The notes under the pieces were generated by a model. It saw only the letters and a program-made list of their open reading frames with translations. It ran no database searches and was not told the origin of the DNA. A program made the position numbers and the translations under genes. A stretch of DNA of 64,000 nt from Kalymmatonema hyalinum WJT4-NPBG1 (GTDB lineage: Bacteria; Cyanobacteriota; Cyanobacteriia; Cyanobacteriales; Nostocaceae): assembly GCA_019359075.1 (NCBI GenBank), contig JAHHIB010000016.1:1-64000 (forward strand). Reading direction: 5' to 3'. This document shows, piece after piece, positions 47,993 through 58,143 of this stretch. Each line of letters starts with the position of its first letter. The stretch's first letter is position 1.

Positions 47993-50206
47993 ATGAACAT
48001 CAGCAGTGCAAACACCGCAGCTTTGGCGCTGCGTGAGAAATTACCTTTTCCACTCAAGCGCTTAGCAGATTTGGCTTATAACTATTGGTGGAGTTGGACG
48101 AGCGATCGCATTGCGCTGTTTCAAACCATTGATCCCCAGGCATGGGAACGCTGCGGGCACAATCCAGTAGAAATCTTAAACTCAGCGACACACGAACGCC
48201 TCACACAGCTTGCTGAAGACCCCTTTTACCTCAAGCAGATCGGGGCACTGGTGCGTGAGTTTGACGAATATATCACCACAAAAGAGACTTGGGTGAGTCG
48301 CGTAGCACCGCAGATTACCCAAGAACACCCGATTGCTTACTTTTGCGCGGAATTTGGTATTCATGAATCTCTCCCTGTGTATTCTGGGGGTTTGGGCATT
48401 CTCGCAGGGGATCACCTGAAATCAGCATCAGATTTGGGAGTCCCAATGGTTGGTATAGGCTTGCTGTATCGCCAAGGTTACTTCCGACAGCGGTTGAACC
48501 GCAACGGTTGGCAAGAAGATTACTACGTTGACAACCCCTTTTCTCGGATGCCTTTGGAGTTAATCAAAAATGACCAAGGGGAACCAATCAGGATAGAAGT
48601 AGAAGTTCGCCAACGATTGGTGAAAGTGCAGATTTGGCGAGTGCAAGTAGGGCGCGTCAGTCTGTATTTATTGGATAGCGATCGCCATGACAACGATCCT
48701 ATCGACCGCTGGCTGACTGGACACCTTTACGGTGGTAACCAAGAAACTCGCATTGCCCAAGAAGTCGTCTTGGGAATTGGCGGAGTGAAAGCGCTGACTG
48801 CTTTGGGAATTCAACCTTCTGTCCATCACCTCAACGAAGGTCACGCGGCATTCTGTACCTTAGAAATTGCCAGGCAAGAAATTGAGCGCACTGGCAAATC
48901 CTTCTACGACATCGAAGCCGACGTGCGAAATCGTTGCGTGTTCACCACCCACACACCAGTTCCCGCAGGACACGATGTCTTCTCGCCTGATTTGATAGAC
49001 TCTTTCTTTGCCCATTACTGGACCAAGCTACGCCTTTCGCGCGAGCAATTCCTTGCCTTGGGCGCACGGCGACTGGGCGACCCTTGGGAACCCTTTGGCA
49101 TGACAGTTTTGGCACTGCGGATGTGCCGTGCTGCCAATGGCGTGAGTGAATTGCACGGTCAGGTTTCTCGCAAAATGTGGACGATTCTGTATCCAGAACG
49201 TCCTGAAGACAAAGTGCCTATCGGTTATATTACCAATGGCGTTCATGCACCCACTTGGACTGCTCCCTTGTTAGCAGAGTTGTACGCTCAATACTTAGGC
49301 GCAGACTGGAAAACTCGTGTTATCGACCCGAAGACGTGGGAGAAAATTGATGAAATTCCAGATGAGGAACTGTGGTGGCGACACCTAGTCCTGAAAGAGC
49401 GACTCATTGCTCACACCCGCCATAGAATTAAGAAAGCACGGGAACAGCGCGGTGAAGAGTACGAAAAAATTCAGGCAACAGAAACACTGCTTGATCCCAA
49501 CGTGTTGACTATCGGATTTGCTAGACGCTTCAGCCCATATAAGCGCGGTCATCTGCTTTTACGTGACGCCGAACGGGCGCTAAGAATTTTTGGTAATGCC
49601 CAACGTCCCGTACAAATTATCTTTGCAGGTAAAGCTCACCCAGCAGATGAAGAAGGCAAACGGATTATTCAACGCTTGATGGAGTGGTGTCAACATTCAG
49701 CAATTCAGCATCGAGTCGCATTTATTGAAGACTACGATATTTACGTTGGTCAAAAACTCGTGCAGGGTGTTGATGTCTGGTTGAACAATCCCCGTCGCCC
49801 CTTAGAGGCATCTGGGACAAGTGGGCAAAAAGTTTGTTTTAATGGTGGCATCAATTGCAGCGTGCTAGATGGCTGGTGGTGCGAAGGATACAAAACAGAT
49901 GCCAATGGTCAAGGGATAAATGGTTGGGCAATTGGTGAGGATGCTCACACCAGCGATCAGGATTTACAAGATAGTATAGATTCGGAATCACTTTATAAGC
50001 TCTTGGAAGAGCAAATAGTGCCTTTGTACTATGACCAGGATGCTAACGGCACTCCTCACCGCTGGGTGCAGATGATGAAGGCATCAATCAAGACAAATGC
50101 ACCGCTGTTCAACACAGATAGGATGATTGCTGATTACGTGTCGCAGGTCTACGTTCCAGAAATCGCCACTCGTGTTGGACCGATTTTAGCGAAGGTTCTG
50201 GTTTAA
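47993..50206 (+). CDS. glgP: alpha-glucan (glycogen) phosphorylase
   Basis: A 737-residue PLP-dependent phosphorylase of the shorter alpha-glucan family type. It releases glucose 1-phosphate from glycogen. The N-terminus LKRLADLAYNYWWSWT, then AYFCAEFGIHESLPVYSGGLGILAGDHLKSASD, HLNEGHAAF, FTTHTPVPAGHD, GFARRFSPYKR, FAGKAHPAD and the PLP-region EASGTSGQKVCFNGGINCSVLDGWW are all present (each segment is a family hallmark). It is followed by a good intrinsic terminator at 50236. Functionally it pairs with pgm and the phosphoketolase genes for glycogen use in the dark. Confidence 0.94.
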   Translation: MNISSANTAALALREKLPFPLKRLADLAYNYWWSWTSDRIALFQTIDPQAWERCGHNPVEILNSATHERLTQLAEDPFYLKQIGALVREFDEYITTKETWVSRVAPQITQEHPIAYFCAEFGIHESLPVYSGGLGILAGDHLKSASDLGVPMVGIGLLYRQGYFRQRLNRNGWQEDYYVDNPFSRMPLELIKNDQGEPIRIEVEVRQRLVKVQIWRVQVGRVSLYLLDSDRHDNDPIDRWLTGHLYGGNQETRIAQEVVLGIGGVKALTALGIQPSVHHLNEGHAAFCTLEIARQEIERTGKSFYDIEADVRNRCVFTTHTPVPAGHDVFSPDLIDSFFAHYWTKLRLSREQFLALGARRLGDPWEPFGMTVLALRMCRAANGVSELHGQVSRKMWTILYPERPEDKVPIGYITNGVHAPTWTAPLLAELYAQYLGADWKTRVIDPKTWEKIDEIPDEELWWRHLVLKERLIAHTRHRIKKAREQRGEEYEKIQATETLLDPNVLTIGFARRFSPYKRGHLLLRDAERALRIFGNAQRPVQIIFAGKAHPADEEGKRIIQRLMEWCQHSAIQHRVAFIEDYDIYVGQKLVQGVDVWLNNPRRPLEASGTSGQKVCFNGGINCSVLDGWWCEGYKTDANGQGINGWAIGEDAHTSDQDLQDSIDSESLYKLLEEQIVPLYYDQDANGTPHRWVQMMKASIKTNAPLFNTDRMIADYVSQVYVPEIATRVGPILAKVLV

Positions 50207-50235
50207 AGAATTTTAGGTTTTCTGGTTCAGCATCC

Positions 50236-50265
50236 GGGCAGGTTTTAAACCTGCCCTTTTCTTTT
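50236..50265 (+). terminator. intrinsic terminator after glgP
   Basis: gggcaggttt (50236-50245), single-base centre, aaacctgccc (50247-50256), followed by ttttctttt. It lies 30 bp after the glgP stop and is strong in the plus direction. Confidence 0.8.
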
Positions 50266-50458
50266 GATATGGCAGTAGAAACGAATCCCCCTATCTCTTG
50301 GGGCAAGGATTTTAAAATAGAATTAAGTTCGGGCTTTCATACAGAATGATGCTCGCGTTTCCAACACTTACCTTTTAACGAGACAGAGCCTTTTTCTTGA
50401 CATAGAATGCATGTCCCCAGGATGGATGAAATGGTGTTGTTGTTGCGACACGTTCTTT

Positions 50459-51724
50459 TTAAAAATTACTTCGAGTGAAAAGCCCTGGTGTTTTCCATAC
50501 AGAGCGCCAACCGAATGTATACAACAAGGTTTTAACAACACCCACGATGCCATCAATTTGGTAGCCTAGGTATGTTCGGAGTACCAACATTTTTATACGA
50601 CTCTTAGGAAAGTAAATGAATATAAGTTTGAGTACTCCAAAGATACCTTGGGTCATATGGGTAACGTACAGAGCCTCAGCAAAAGTCTTAGATAACTCAG
50701 CGCGTTCTCCTCCCAAATACAAAAGCGGTTTACTATTCCAAGGATCAAAGACTGTAAATTTCGTCGAGAAATCCCAGTGTGGACGCACAAACGTTTTGCC
50801 GCGCTTATTCAACATACAAGCCGTAAAGCTAAAGATACTGTTGCTAATACCCACCACATCGCAGTTGCTCAATATAAAGAAGTCAATGTAGAACTCAATG
50901 TTTAGGTCTTTTATCCTTTCTGGTAGCTTCACGTTTAAGTCTCTGGACGCCACAGGGCAAAATTTTTCAAAATCAGGAAGAATGCTGTCGATATCGTCAC
51001 TACACACAAAGAGAACAGGGTCTTCTAATTCCCCCCATATTCCGTCGAGCCATTCGCAATACCATTTTGAGGGAACGACTAACGTGAAACCTGCTAGGGG
51101 AACTGTTATGAAATCGCTTCGTCGAATGTGAATTCCAATGATAGTTTTACCTTTAGAGCGAAGAAGATTTAGTCCAGCTTCCAACGCGGATTTCAAGTCA
51201 CTTACAGGTTGAAAGAGTAAACTAAACTCTTCCTTATATGGTTGCAAATACCGCGTGTGTATTTGGAAGAAACCCCACAAATCAACGTTTACTATACCGC
51301 AATCAAGAGCTTTTGCTTCCTCCACCCGGCTACTCTTGGCATCTGCTACTTTTTCCAGGTAAGGGATGAATTCTGGAATAATATCGAATAAATTTTTTCC
51401 ACTATCCCTGCGCTCAATTGCAGGAGGTAAGCGCTTGGAAATAGGTGCATCGTCATGTCCGAAGAGAGTTTGACCAATCCAAGGGGGACACTCCACTGTT
51501 GCTCCACTCTTCTGGGCACATATTCTTAGGAAAGCATATTGAAAAATCTGGTTGCCGAATCGTCCTAACTGACCGAGAGAGGACATTGTCAGAACTGGCT
51601 GGCTGGGTCTTTCAGCTTCGTTTGCTGAGGAGGTTTTGATGTTTTCAGCGTCTTTTTTGAAAGTATCAAATACGCTGAGCACCCTATCTGTCTCGCTATT
51701 GGTAGTATATTTAGATGTTTCCAT
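50459..51724 (-). CDS. GT11-type (alpha-1,2-fucosyltransferase-like) glycosyltransferase
   Basis: About 421 residues. The N-terminal GRFGNQIFQYAFLR, the central GIHIRRSDF (HxRRxD nucleotide-sugar motif) and the C-terminal CDVVGISNSIFSFTACMLN fit family GT11, whose members usually transfer fucose from GDP-fucose. The sugar is inferred. A hydrophobic segment near residues 350-370 (GIFGVLKLIFIYFP) may attach it to membrane. The frame opens at 51763; ATG 51724 (METSKYTT) is equally possible. It lies directly downstream of two GT1 genes on the same strand and is probably cotranscribed. Target could be a carotenoid, glycolipid, exopolysaccharide or the NRPS product. Confidence 0.8.
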   Translation of the reverse strand: METSKYTTNSETDRVLSVFDTFKKDAENIKTSSANEAERPSQPVLTMSSLGQLGRFGNQIFQYAFLRICAQKSGATVECPPWIGQTLFGHDDAPISKRLPPAIERRDSGKNLFDIIPEFIPYLEKVADAKSSRVEEAKALDCGIVNVDLWGFFQIHTRYLQPYKEEFSLLFQPVSDLKSALEAGLNLLRSKGKTIIGIHIRRSDFITVPLAGFTLVVPSKWYCEWLDGIWGELEDPVLFVCSDDIDSILPDFEKFCPVASRDLNVKLPERIKDLNIEFYIDFFILSNCDVVGISNSIFSFTACMLNKRGKTFVRPHWDFSTKFTVFDPWNSKPLLYLGGERAELSKTFAEALYVTHMTQGIFGVLKLIFIYFPKSRIKMLVLRTYLGYQIDGIVGVVKTLLYTFGWRSVWKTPGLFTRSNF

Positions 51725-51766
51725 TGCATCGGCTGAATTATTGTAAACTACTGTTAAGCACAAAAT

Positions 51767-53086
51767 TTACCCTACAGTGGTCGATACTCCATGGCTAATT
51801 TCTTCAGCGAGCATAGTTTCCACAATATCTGCAGCTTTGTCCAGCCCTCCGGTACTTTTTAGTATGACTGCCATCTGACGTGCAGCATCCGTATAGCTTG
51901 GGTTACTTAATAGGTGGTTAATTTTTTGGCGAACCTCAGCACTATCAAAAGATTGTTTGTTCAGCTTTAGGGCAACCCCTAAGTCCACAATTCGTGCTGC
52001 ATTGTAGTGCTGATCTCCAAAGAACGGTAACGCTAGAATTGGTTTTCCCCAATACAAAGCCTCGTTAATGCTGTTCATACCACAATGACTGACAAAGGCA
52101 CGAACAGCTGCATGAGAAAGGACTGTTTGTTGCGGAACAAAGTCTTCGATACGGAAAGAGGATGGTAGCGTAGGAAGAAGATGCTGTTGGTTCTTAGGCA
52201 ACGACCATAGGACTCGGAATCTATTGTCAGTAAGCCCTTCTACTAATGCTTTAGCCTGCCAGGCTTCAAGAGTAGCAAGAGTGCCAAAAGCGATATACAC
52301 GACTCCTTGACTTTCTTTGCCCTCTTCCAACCATTTGCTTAAAGAAGGACTCAGAGGCTTAACTGTTTTGGGAAAAATTGGTCCAACCAGGTGTACAAAA
52401 GGAGGTAGTGGGCGTGGAATTTCAATGCCAAAAGCTGTACCTACTATCATGGGATGTTGACTAAAAGGATCGTTCAATTTTTTCTGGTCAGTACATTGGC
52501 TACGAACCTGGTTTAGCTTTCTCATAGCAGGCAAAAAATGCAACAGCAACCAATAAGGTCTGAAGAAATTCAGGCAGCGCTGCCATAGATTCATATGTAC
52601 AGAATAAGATGTTCCGAAGCGAGGATACTTAGAATTGGCTGGGACAAAGTTACCCAAGAATCGAGTTTGAATGATGTAAGGCAGATTCATCTGTTGGGCT
52701 AAGTCTATCGCTGGAATCACAGCGCGATCAATAACTAGAAGATCCGGGCTATACTGCTGAAAAATAGGTTTCAGCGTTTTGTACATAGAAACATACGAAT
52801 CAATAAGCCCATTCAACATAATTTTTTCACCACGCCAGATGCTGGGTTCCTGAGAACTCTTTTGCCAAAGATCCTGTTTGTTGTCATCCATCCCTTCATC
52901 AGTTGTTTCCAGTCTTGGCTCCCAGGGAATAAAATGAGCGTTGGTATTAGCTATCCATTGCCTAGCTTCTTCCGCAATAACAAAGCTGACTTGGTAACCT
53001 CTGCATACTAACTCTTGAGCGATCGCAATCATTTGATTAGCATGACCAAGCAGAGGAAGCGAAACAAACATGACGTGTTTTTTCAT
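51767..53086 (-). CDS. GT1/UGT-like glycosyltransferase (MGT family)
   Basis: A 439-residue GT-B enzyme. The N-terminal FVSLPLLGHANQMIAIAQEL carries the likely catalytic His region, and the C-terminal nucleotide-sugar signature reads VPQQTVLSHAAVRAFVSHCG then MNSINEALYWGKPILALP with FFGDQHYNA. It resembles macrolide and UDP-glucosyltransferases acting on small lipophilic acceptors. It is the middle gene of a three-GT array, 109 bp after the upstream GT1 and just before the GT11 gene. Cytoplasmic or peripheral. Acceptor unknown. Confidence 0.88.
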   Translation of the reverse strand: MKKHVMFVSLPLLGHANQMIAIAQELVCRGYQVSFVIAEEARQWIANTNAHFIPWEPRLETTDEGMDDNKQDLWQKSSQEPSIWRGEKIMLNGLIDSYVSMYKTLKPIFQQYSPDLLVIDRAVIPAIDLAQQMNLPYIIQTRFLGNFVPANSKYPRFGTSYSVHMNLWQRCLNFFRPYWLLLHFLPAMRKLNQVRSQCTDQKKLNDPFSQHPMIVGTAFGIEIPRPLPPFVHLVGPIFPKTVKPLSPSLSKWLEEGKESQGVVYIAFGTLATLEAWQAKALVEGLTDNRFRVLWSLPKNQQHLLPTLPSSFRIEDFVPQQTVLSHAAVRAFVSHCGMNSINEALYWGKPILALPFFGDQHYNAARIVDLGVALKLNKQSFDSAEVRQKINHLLSNPSYTDAARQMAVILKSTGGLDKAADIVETMLAEEISHGVSTTVG

Positions 53087-53195
53087 GGTTCTGTCGTTTT
53101 TTGCTTATGGGTAAGAACAACTGACAACGAGGAATTAACAAATAACAACAGCTTTTATAAGCTCAGTTTTACGTAAGCCAAGGTGAAAATATCTC

Positions 53196-54479
53196 TTATT
53201 GCTGTGTTTGAGCCAAGACTGGCTTACCCGTAGATACCGCCCGTTCCACAATATCAGCAGCGCGACTCACTCCCCCAGCACGACGAATGGCTTCTTGCAA
53301 CCTCAGAGCATTCTGCTTGTAAGATTCTTGCGTTAGTACCCGCTGTATAGCCTCTCGCAGCTTAGGAACACTCAATTTTTTGAGGGAAACAACTTCACCC
53401 GCCCCAGCCCAAGCAATACGCGCCGCAACCCCCGGCTGATCATTGGCAATGGGAATGGCAACCATTGGCACACCATTACTTAAGCATTCTAGGGTGGTAT
53501 TCATTCCTGCATGGGTAATCATAAGGCTGACTTTTTGCAGCAAATCCAGTTGGGGTGCATATTTGACAATTAAAGGCTTTCCGGGCAGGTTGGACAGCGC
53601 TTCTGGTTCGAGTGCGCCTCCCAGAGACATCACCAACTGAGCATCCAATCCCTCACAGGCTTGGGCAATATCACGGAAAATATACTGTAGTCGGTTTTGT
53701 ACAGTTCCCATTGAGGCATAAATCAAGGGTTGTCCCGTCAACTTCTCATACGGAAAAGCAACAGCTTCCCGACCAACAGGACTATGAAATGGTCCTGTAA
53801 AATGGAACCACTTGGGCAAATGCTGCCTGGGAAATTCCAATTCAGCAGGTTGTTGACTGATTTGAGCTAGTTGAGAAAAGCCATCTACGGAGCCAGAGGT
53901 TGTGGGGAGATTCCTCTCTTGGCGATACTGAGCTATCACCTGTGTGATTGGTTTGGCAACGGCTTTGAGCAACTCGTAACCCGCTTGATTGCGGAGGGGT
54001 GCCCACCAAGCAGGATTGTAGCGCCAGTTTGTAAAATGAGGGGGAACACTCTGTTCTCTGTTAAGAACCACAGCAGAGCACACAGTTATGAAGGGAAGAT
54101 CTAGAAATTCTGCAACAGTTGCTCCTCCTGGTGATACCTGGTCTATTAACAGTGCTTCCACACCAATTTCTTTGATGGCTTTTGGTATATCTCGCAGGAT
54201 GACAACCGCTGACCCCTTGAGCAGATTTATAGTATATTTCATTGCTGCAACTCCGCTGAGTTTCCCAAGGTTTGTCAAAGATTGTGCGATCGCCCCACTG
54301 GGAAACTCAGATTCACCTATCACTTGGAATTCCAATCCTGCTGCTAGTGTCTTGGGTTTAGCATCGAGTACCCCGATCAAGGTGACGCGATGACCACGCT
54401 GTTGCAGTTCTTTCCCCAAGGGGAGCATAGTGTTGAGGTGACCAGTTGATGCAGGACAGATCAGTCCAAAATGAGTCAT
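53196..54479 (-). CDS. GT1-like glycosyltransferase (CrtX/zeaxanthin glucosyltransferase-like)
   Basis: A 427-residue GT-B enzyme. The N-terminal GLICPASTGHLNTMLPLGKEL and the C-terminal KYAPQLDLLQKVSLMITHAG then MNTTLECLSNGVPMVAIPIA and NDQPGVAARI match the CrtX-like branch, which glucosylates carotenoids and related lipophilic acceptors. Substrate is inferred only from similarity of pattern. It is the first gene of the three-GT array. No signal peptide. A carotenoid-glycoside role would fit a GT11 fucosyltransferase neighbour, since cyanobacteria make fucosylated xanthophylls. Confidence 0.88.
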   Translation of the reverse strand: MTHFGLICPASTGHLNTMLPLGKELQQRGHRVTLIGVLDAKPKTLAAGLEFQVIGESEFPSGAIAQSLTNLGKLSGVAAMKYTINLLKGSAVVILRDIPKAIKEIGVEALLIDQVSPGGATVAEFLDLPFITVCSAVVLNREQSVPPHFTNWRYNPAWWAPLRNQAGYELLKAVAKPITQVIAQYRQERNLPTTSGSVDGFSQLAQISQQPAELEFPRQHLPKWFHFTGPFHSPVGREAVAFPYEKLTGQPLIYASMGTVQNRLQYIFRDIAQACEGLDAQLVMSLGGALEPEALSNLPGKPLIVKYAPQLDLLQKVSLMITHAGMNTTLECLSNGVPMVAIPIANDQPGVAARIAWAGAGEVVSLKKLSVPKLREAIQRVLTQESYKQNALRLQEAIRRAGGVSRAADIVERAVSTGKPVLAQTQQ

Positions 54480-54679
54480 AGCTGATACTTAAGGTGAATT
54501 AAATTAAGTGAAAATACTGCACCAGATACCGATGCAATGCTTCAAGTGAAAACCCATTATCTATTGATTAGGTGCAAATGAAATGAACTTATGCACTTAT
54601 TCAAAAGAACATACATGAAAAATAGCTCAAACTTTTTGACAGAAGGTTGAAAGCGAAAGCCTTCTGTCAAACTCACGTC

Positions 54680-55483
54680 TTACTTCAATGTTAAAAACTT
54701 CTCCAAAGCTGTTACCATACTGGGGGGCCATCGACGAACTTTTGCCACCCAGTTAATATCTTTATAGCGTTGATCGAGTCCGACTGCGGATACCCAGTTA
54801 CTCTCCGCTTCACCTTGTTTTCCCTGTACCCAATAGGCAGCTGTGATGGCAGCACGCACATCGGCAAAATTAGGATATTTGCGGAGAATATTTCGCATCT
54901 CACGAATTGCTTCGTCTACTTGACCAGTTTCATACAGAGCCAGAGCATAGTTAGCACGGGCAAAAGCAAAATTCGGGGCAACTTCAGCGGATTTTTTGTA
55001 ATCTGCGATCGCCTCTTCCCATTTCCTCAAACCAGCATTGGCATTTCCCCGATTGTTATATGCCATTGCATCTTTCGGGTCAAGTTCTAGAACATGATTG
55101 TAATCTGCGATCGCCTCTTGCCATTTTCCCAAACCCTCCAACGCCGTACCGCGATTCAAGTAAGGGTCAGTCACATCCGGTGCAAGTTCTACTGCCTTAT
55201 TATAATCTGCCAGTGCTTCTTGTAACTTATTTTGGCTGACTCTAGAATTTCCCCGGTTACTCAAAGCAGCTGCATTATCCGGGGATTGCTCGATAATCTG
55301 CGTCCAGTAACGTTCAGCTGTCGTAAAATCACCTTTATCTGTAGCTGCAAAAGCCTTTGTCGCTAACTCATCGCGTTGCTGTAACTGTTCTTGAGTTAAA
55401 TTGGGAGATTGAGTTTGTGCCATGACAGCCTCACCCCACCCAAACACAAGCAACAGACTTAGAAAAATAACGATTAATCTCAT
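54680..55483 (-). CDS. exported TPR-repeat protein
   Basis: 267 residues. Residues 1-22 are a signal peptide (MRLIVIFLSLLLVFGWGEAV then MAQ). At least four tetratricopeptide units follow (residues about 40-205), for example AAALSNRGNSRVSQNKLQEA, DPYLNRGTALEGLGKWQEAI and AMAYNNRGNANAGLRKWEEA. The C-terminal part (WVAKVRRWPPSMVTALEKFL) is distinct and conserved-looking. Likely periplasmic or thylakoid-lumenal; function unknown. Upstream (55484-55520) is a TTAGTAG-type heptamer repeat. Confidence 0.8.
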   Translation of the reverse strand: MRLIVIFLSLLLVFGWGEAVMAQTQSPNLTQEQLQQRDELATKAFAATDKGDFTTAERYWTQIIEQSPDNAAALSNRGNSRVSQNKLQEALADYNKAVELAPDVTDPYLNRGTALEGLGKWQEAIADYNHVLELDPKDAMAYNNRGNANAGLRKWEEAIADYKKSAEVAPNFAFARANYALALYETGQVDEAIREMRNILRKYPNFADVRAAITAAYWVQGKQGEAESNWVSAVGLDQRYKDINWVAKVRRWPPSMVTALEKFLTLK

Positions 55484-55520
55484 TTTAGTGGTTAGTAGTT
55501 AGTAGTTCGTGGTTAGTAGG
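55484..55520. repeat. short heptamer repeat upstream of the TPR gene
   Basis: gtggttagtagttagtagtt and cgtggttagtagg contain degenerate copies of ttagtag with about 7-bp spacing. It is a small STRR-like array at the promoter of the TPR gene. Confidence 0.5.
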
Positions 55521-55578
55521 AATTTTTCACAACTGCCTACTAACGTAAAATCCGATGACATAAAGCTGTGGGATGCGC

Positions 55579-56679
55579 TTAAGGCAACAATGATAATTGT
55601 TCATTTGGCGGTTTAAAACCCAAATGCTTATAAGCTGCGGGTGTCGCCACCCTACCACGCGTTGTCCGGCTTAAATACCCAATCTGCATGAGATAAGGTT
55701 CATAGACTTCCTCAATGGTTTGTGTATCTTCACCTGTCGCTGCGGCGATTGTTTCCAATCCCACTGGACCACCGTTAAAATTTTCAATGATCACACTTAA
55801 CATCCGGCGATCTGTCCAATCTAAACCGCACGGATCGACTTGAAAGAGTTGCAATGCTTCTGCTGCGACCTTCTCGTTAATCTCTCCAGATAATTTGACT
55901 TGGGCATAATCACGGACGCGCTTGAGTAATCTATTAGCAATACGCGGTGTTCCCCGCGCCCGACGGGCAATTTCTGTAGCACCATCTTCTGTAACAGGTG
56001 TTTGCAGTAATTGGGCGCTTCGTAAAACAATTTTGCTCAGTTCATCGACTTCATAAAATCTCAGTTTTTGAATTAAGCCAAAGCGATCGCGCAACGGAGA
56101 TGTCAGCGCCCCGACACGAGTTGTTGCCCCAACCAAGGTATACTTTGATAAAGGTATGCTCCGAGTCTTAGCGCTGGAACCTTTACCAATAGTAATATCT
56201 AGGCGATAATCTTCCATTGCTGGGTATAAAATTTCTTCGCTCATCCGCGACAGGCGATGGATTTCATCGATAAACAGAACATCTCCTGGCTTCAGATTCA
56301 CCAGTAGCCCGACAATATCCCTGGGACGTTCTAAAGCTGGGGCACTGGTAATTTTGCAGTTTACGCCCATTTCAGATGCTAATATCATAGCCATTGTGGT
56401 TTTTCCCAATCCCGGAGGACCATACAACAGCAGGTGATCCAGCACCTCACCCCTAGACTTCGCGGCTTTGATGGCAATTTCTAGCACGTCCTTTAAATCT
56501 TTTTGCCCGATATAGTCAGCAAATCGGTGCGGTCGTATACTTTCTTCTTGCTTACCTTCATCAACAGCTGCTTCGGGTTGCAAAAGATTTTCTTTTGGAG
56601 GGGATGAAGCAACCGGACGACGCTGCTTTGGTTGTCCGTTGGGTTCTGGGGGCTGTTTTTTCGAGGAGATAATCGCCAT
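55579..56679 (-). CDS. ruvB: Holliday junction branch migration helicase RuvB
   Basis: A 366-residue AAA+ ATPase that drives branch migration with RuvA. Walker A is [12 protein letters not shown], Walker B FIDEIHRL, sensor 1 GATTR, arginine-finger region SPLRDRFG, sensor 2 [11 protein letters not shown], and a C-terminal winged helix ([30 protein letters not shown]). The N-terminal 45 residues are a low-complexity Pro/Gln/Lys extension beyond the usual start, a trait also common in cyanobacterial RuvB. It stands as a single gene here; ruvA and ruvC are not adjacent. Confidence 0.96.
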   Translation of the reverse strand: MAIISSKKQPPEPNGQPKQRRPVASSPPKENLLQPEAAVDEGKQEESIRPHRFADYIGQKDLKDVLEIAIKAAKSRGEVLDHLLLYGPPGLGKTTMAMILASEMGVNCKITSAPALERPRDIVGLLVNLKPGDVLFIDEIHRLSRMSEEILYPAMEDYRLDITIGKGSSAKTRSIPLSKYTLVGATTRVGALTSPLRDRFGLIQKLRFYEVDELSKIVLRSAQLLQTPVTEDGATEIARRARGTPRIANRLLKRVRDYAQVKLSGEINEKVAAEALQLFQVDPCGLDWTDRRMLSVIIENFNGGPVGLETIAAATGEDTQTIEEVYEPYLMQIGYLSRTTRGRVATPAAYKHLGFKPPNEQLSLLP

Positions 56680-56943
56680 AATTGCTGCTGTTAATCAGTA
56701 TACGATTGCACCAGGAGTCTTTTGGGGGTGGGGCGTCAGGGTGTAAGCGAACAAAAGTGCAATTGACTCTTAAGAGTTGACAATGCTAAATTTTTCAGCG
56801 CCTACACGCCCATTTTCCTACACCTCTACACCCTTATTTTCCCCTGCCCCCTTACTCACGTACGAAAATTTTGTTTCTGTAATACTCTTGTCAATTTAAA
56901 ATTTAGATTCCGGGTAATCACAACAGGAGTGTAAAACGAAGGA

Positions 56944-57711
56944 ATGCTAGCTAAAAGAATCTTACCGTGCCTGGATGTGAAGGCGGGACGAGTTGTCAAA
57001 GGTGTTAACTTTGTTAACTTGAAGGATGCAGGCGATCCGGTAGAACTGGCAAAGGTTTACAACGATGCAGGTGCAGATGAGTTAGTGTTTCTGGATATTA
57101 CAGCCACTCATGAAGACCGGGGCATTATTATCGACGTAGTGTACCGAACTGCCGAACACGTCTTTATTCCCCTGACTGTAGGTGGTGGCATCCAATCCTT
57201 AGAAAATGTTAAAAATCTTTTACGAGCTGGAGCAGACAAGGTTAGTATTAATTCTGCGGCGGTACGTGAGCCAGATTTTATTAATCGAGCAAGCGATCGC
57301 TTTGGCAACCAATGCATAGTCGTTGCTATTGATGCCAGACGACGACTAGACCCCAATAACCCTGGTTGGGATGTATATGTACGTGGTGGAAGAGAAAATA
57401 CTGGCATTGATGCCCTATTTTGGGCGCAAGAAGTTGAAAAACGTGGCGCAGGAGAACTCTTAGTCACAAGTATGGATGCTGATGGCACTCAAGCAGGTTA
57501 TGACACAGAGTTAACTCGGGCAATTGCTCAAGCCGTACAAATTCCAGTGATTGCATCTGGTGGTGCAGGTAATTGCGAACACATCTATACCGCGCTTACA
57601 GAAGGTCAAGCAGAAGCAGCATTACTTGCATCGCTTTTACATTACGGACAATTAAGCGTTGCTGAGATTAAAACTTATCTGCGCGATCGCCAAGTTCCGG
57701 TGAGAATGTAA
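56944..57711 (+). CDS. hisF: imidazole glycerol phosphate synthase cyclase subunit
   Basis: A 255-residue (beta/alpha)8 barrel, normal length. With HisH it makes imidazole glycerol phosphate and AICAR in histidine synthesis. Catalytic acids are Asp11 in [13 protein letters not shown] and Asp in VVAIDARRR; phosphate loops are VGGGIQS and ASGGAGN. GAAGGA lies immediately before ATG 56944. It is divergent from ruvB and not in a his operon here, which is usual for cyanobacteria. Confidence 0.96.
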   Translation: MLAKRILPCLDVKAGRVVKGVNFVNLKDAGDPVELAKVYNDAGADELVFLDITATHEDRGIIIDVVYRTAEHVFIPLTVGGGIQSLENVKNLLRAGADKVSINSAAVREPDFINRASDRFGNQCIVVAIDARRRLDPNNPGWDVYVRGGRENTGIDALFWAQEVEKRGAGELLVTSMDADGTQAGYDTELTRAIAQAVQIPVIASGGAGNCEHIYTALTEGQAEAALLASLLHYGQLSVAEIKTYLRDRQVPVRM

Positions 57712-57826
57712 TCTCCAGTAACAAATCTTTATCTAACCAAAGATAGACCAAAACTAGAGTATTTCAACACAGTTCTTGAAAACGATGTTAATATAAATTA
57801 ACTAGAATTAAGAAATATTAAAAGAT

Positions 57827-58018
57827 ATGTTGATACCTATTTTAGTCTTTGATGTAGCACTAGTAGCCTGGTCGCTGCACCTGATGGAAAAGGCATATGA
57901 GAATAAAGAATTTTCCTTAATGTTAGCTGGTACGCTGGTTGGCTTAGCGGCAGCTGCCATGCTAGTGGTTTACTTCCTGATGGGGCATTGTATGAGCTAC
58001 TTGCTGCAACTATCTTGA
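57827..58018 (+). CDS. small membrane protein, 63 aa
   Basis: Two predicted transmembrane helices, residues about 2-19 (LIPILVFDVALVAWSLHL) and 32-54 (MLAGTLVGLAAAAMLVVYFL), joined by a short charged loop MEKAYENKEF. No family named; the layout looks like a small conserved cyanobacterial membrane protein. It follows hisF by 115 bp on the same strand and precedes a tRNA gene. Confidence 0.6.
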   Translation: MLIPILVFDVALVAWSLHLMEKAYENKEFSLMLAGTLVGLAAAAMLVVYFLMGHCMSYLLQLS

Positions 58019-58143
58019 ATTGACAATTGCGATCGGCTAGTCGTTAATAGCAGTCATTAGCAATTAACAAATAGCCAGTCTTCGATTAGCAGTATTGACA
58101 AATAGTAAATTTTTAAACTAAAATTTCTAAGGCACGATAGTGC

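Noticed and set aside
35371-54479. Reading the NRPS, phosphorylase and glycosyltransferases as one hassallidin-like glycolipopeptide cluster
   Set aside because: Only three modules are present, there is no fatty-acid loading gene, and a glycogen phosphorylase on the other strand with its own terminator separates the two gene sets; linkage remains only a hypothesis.
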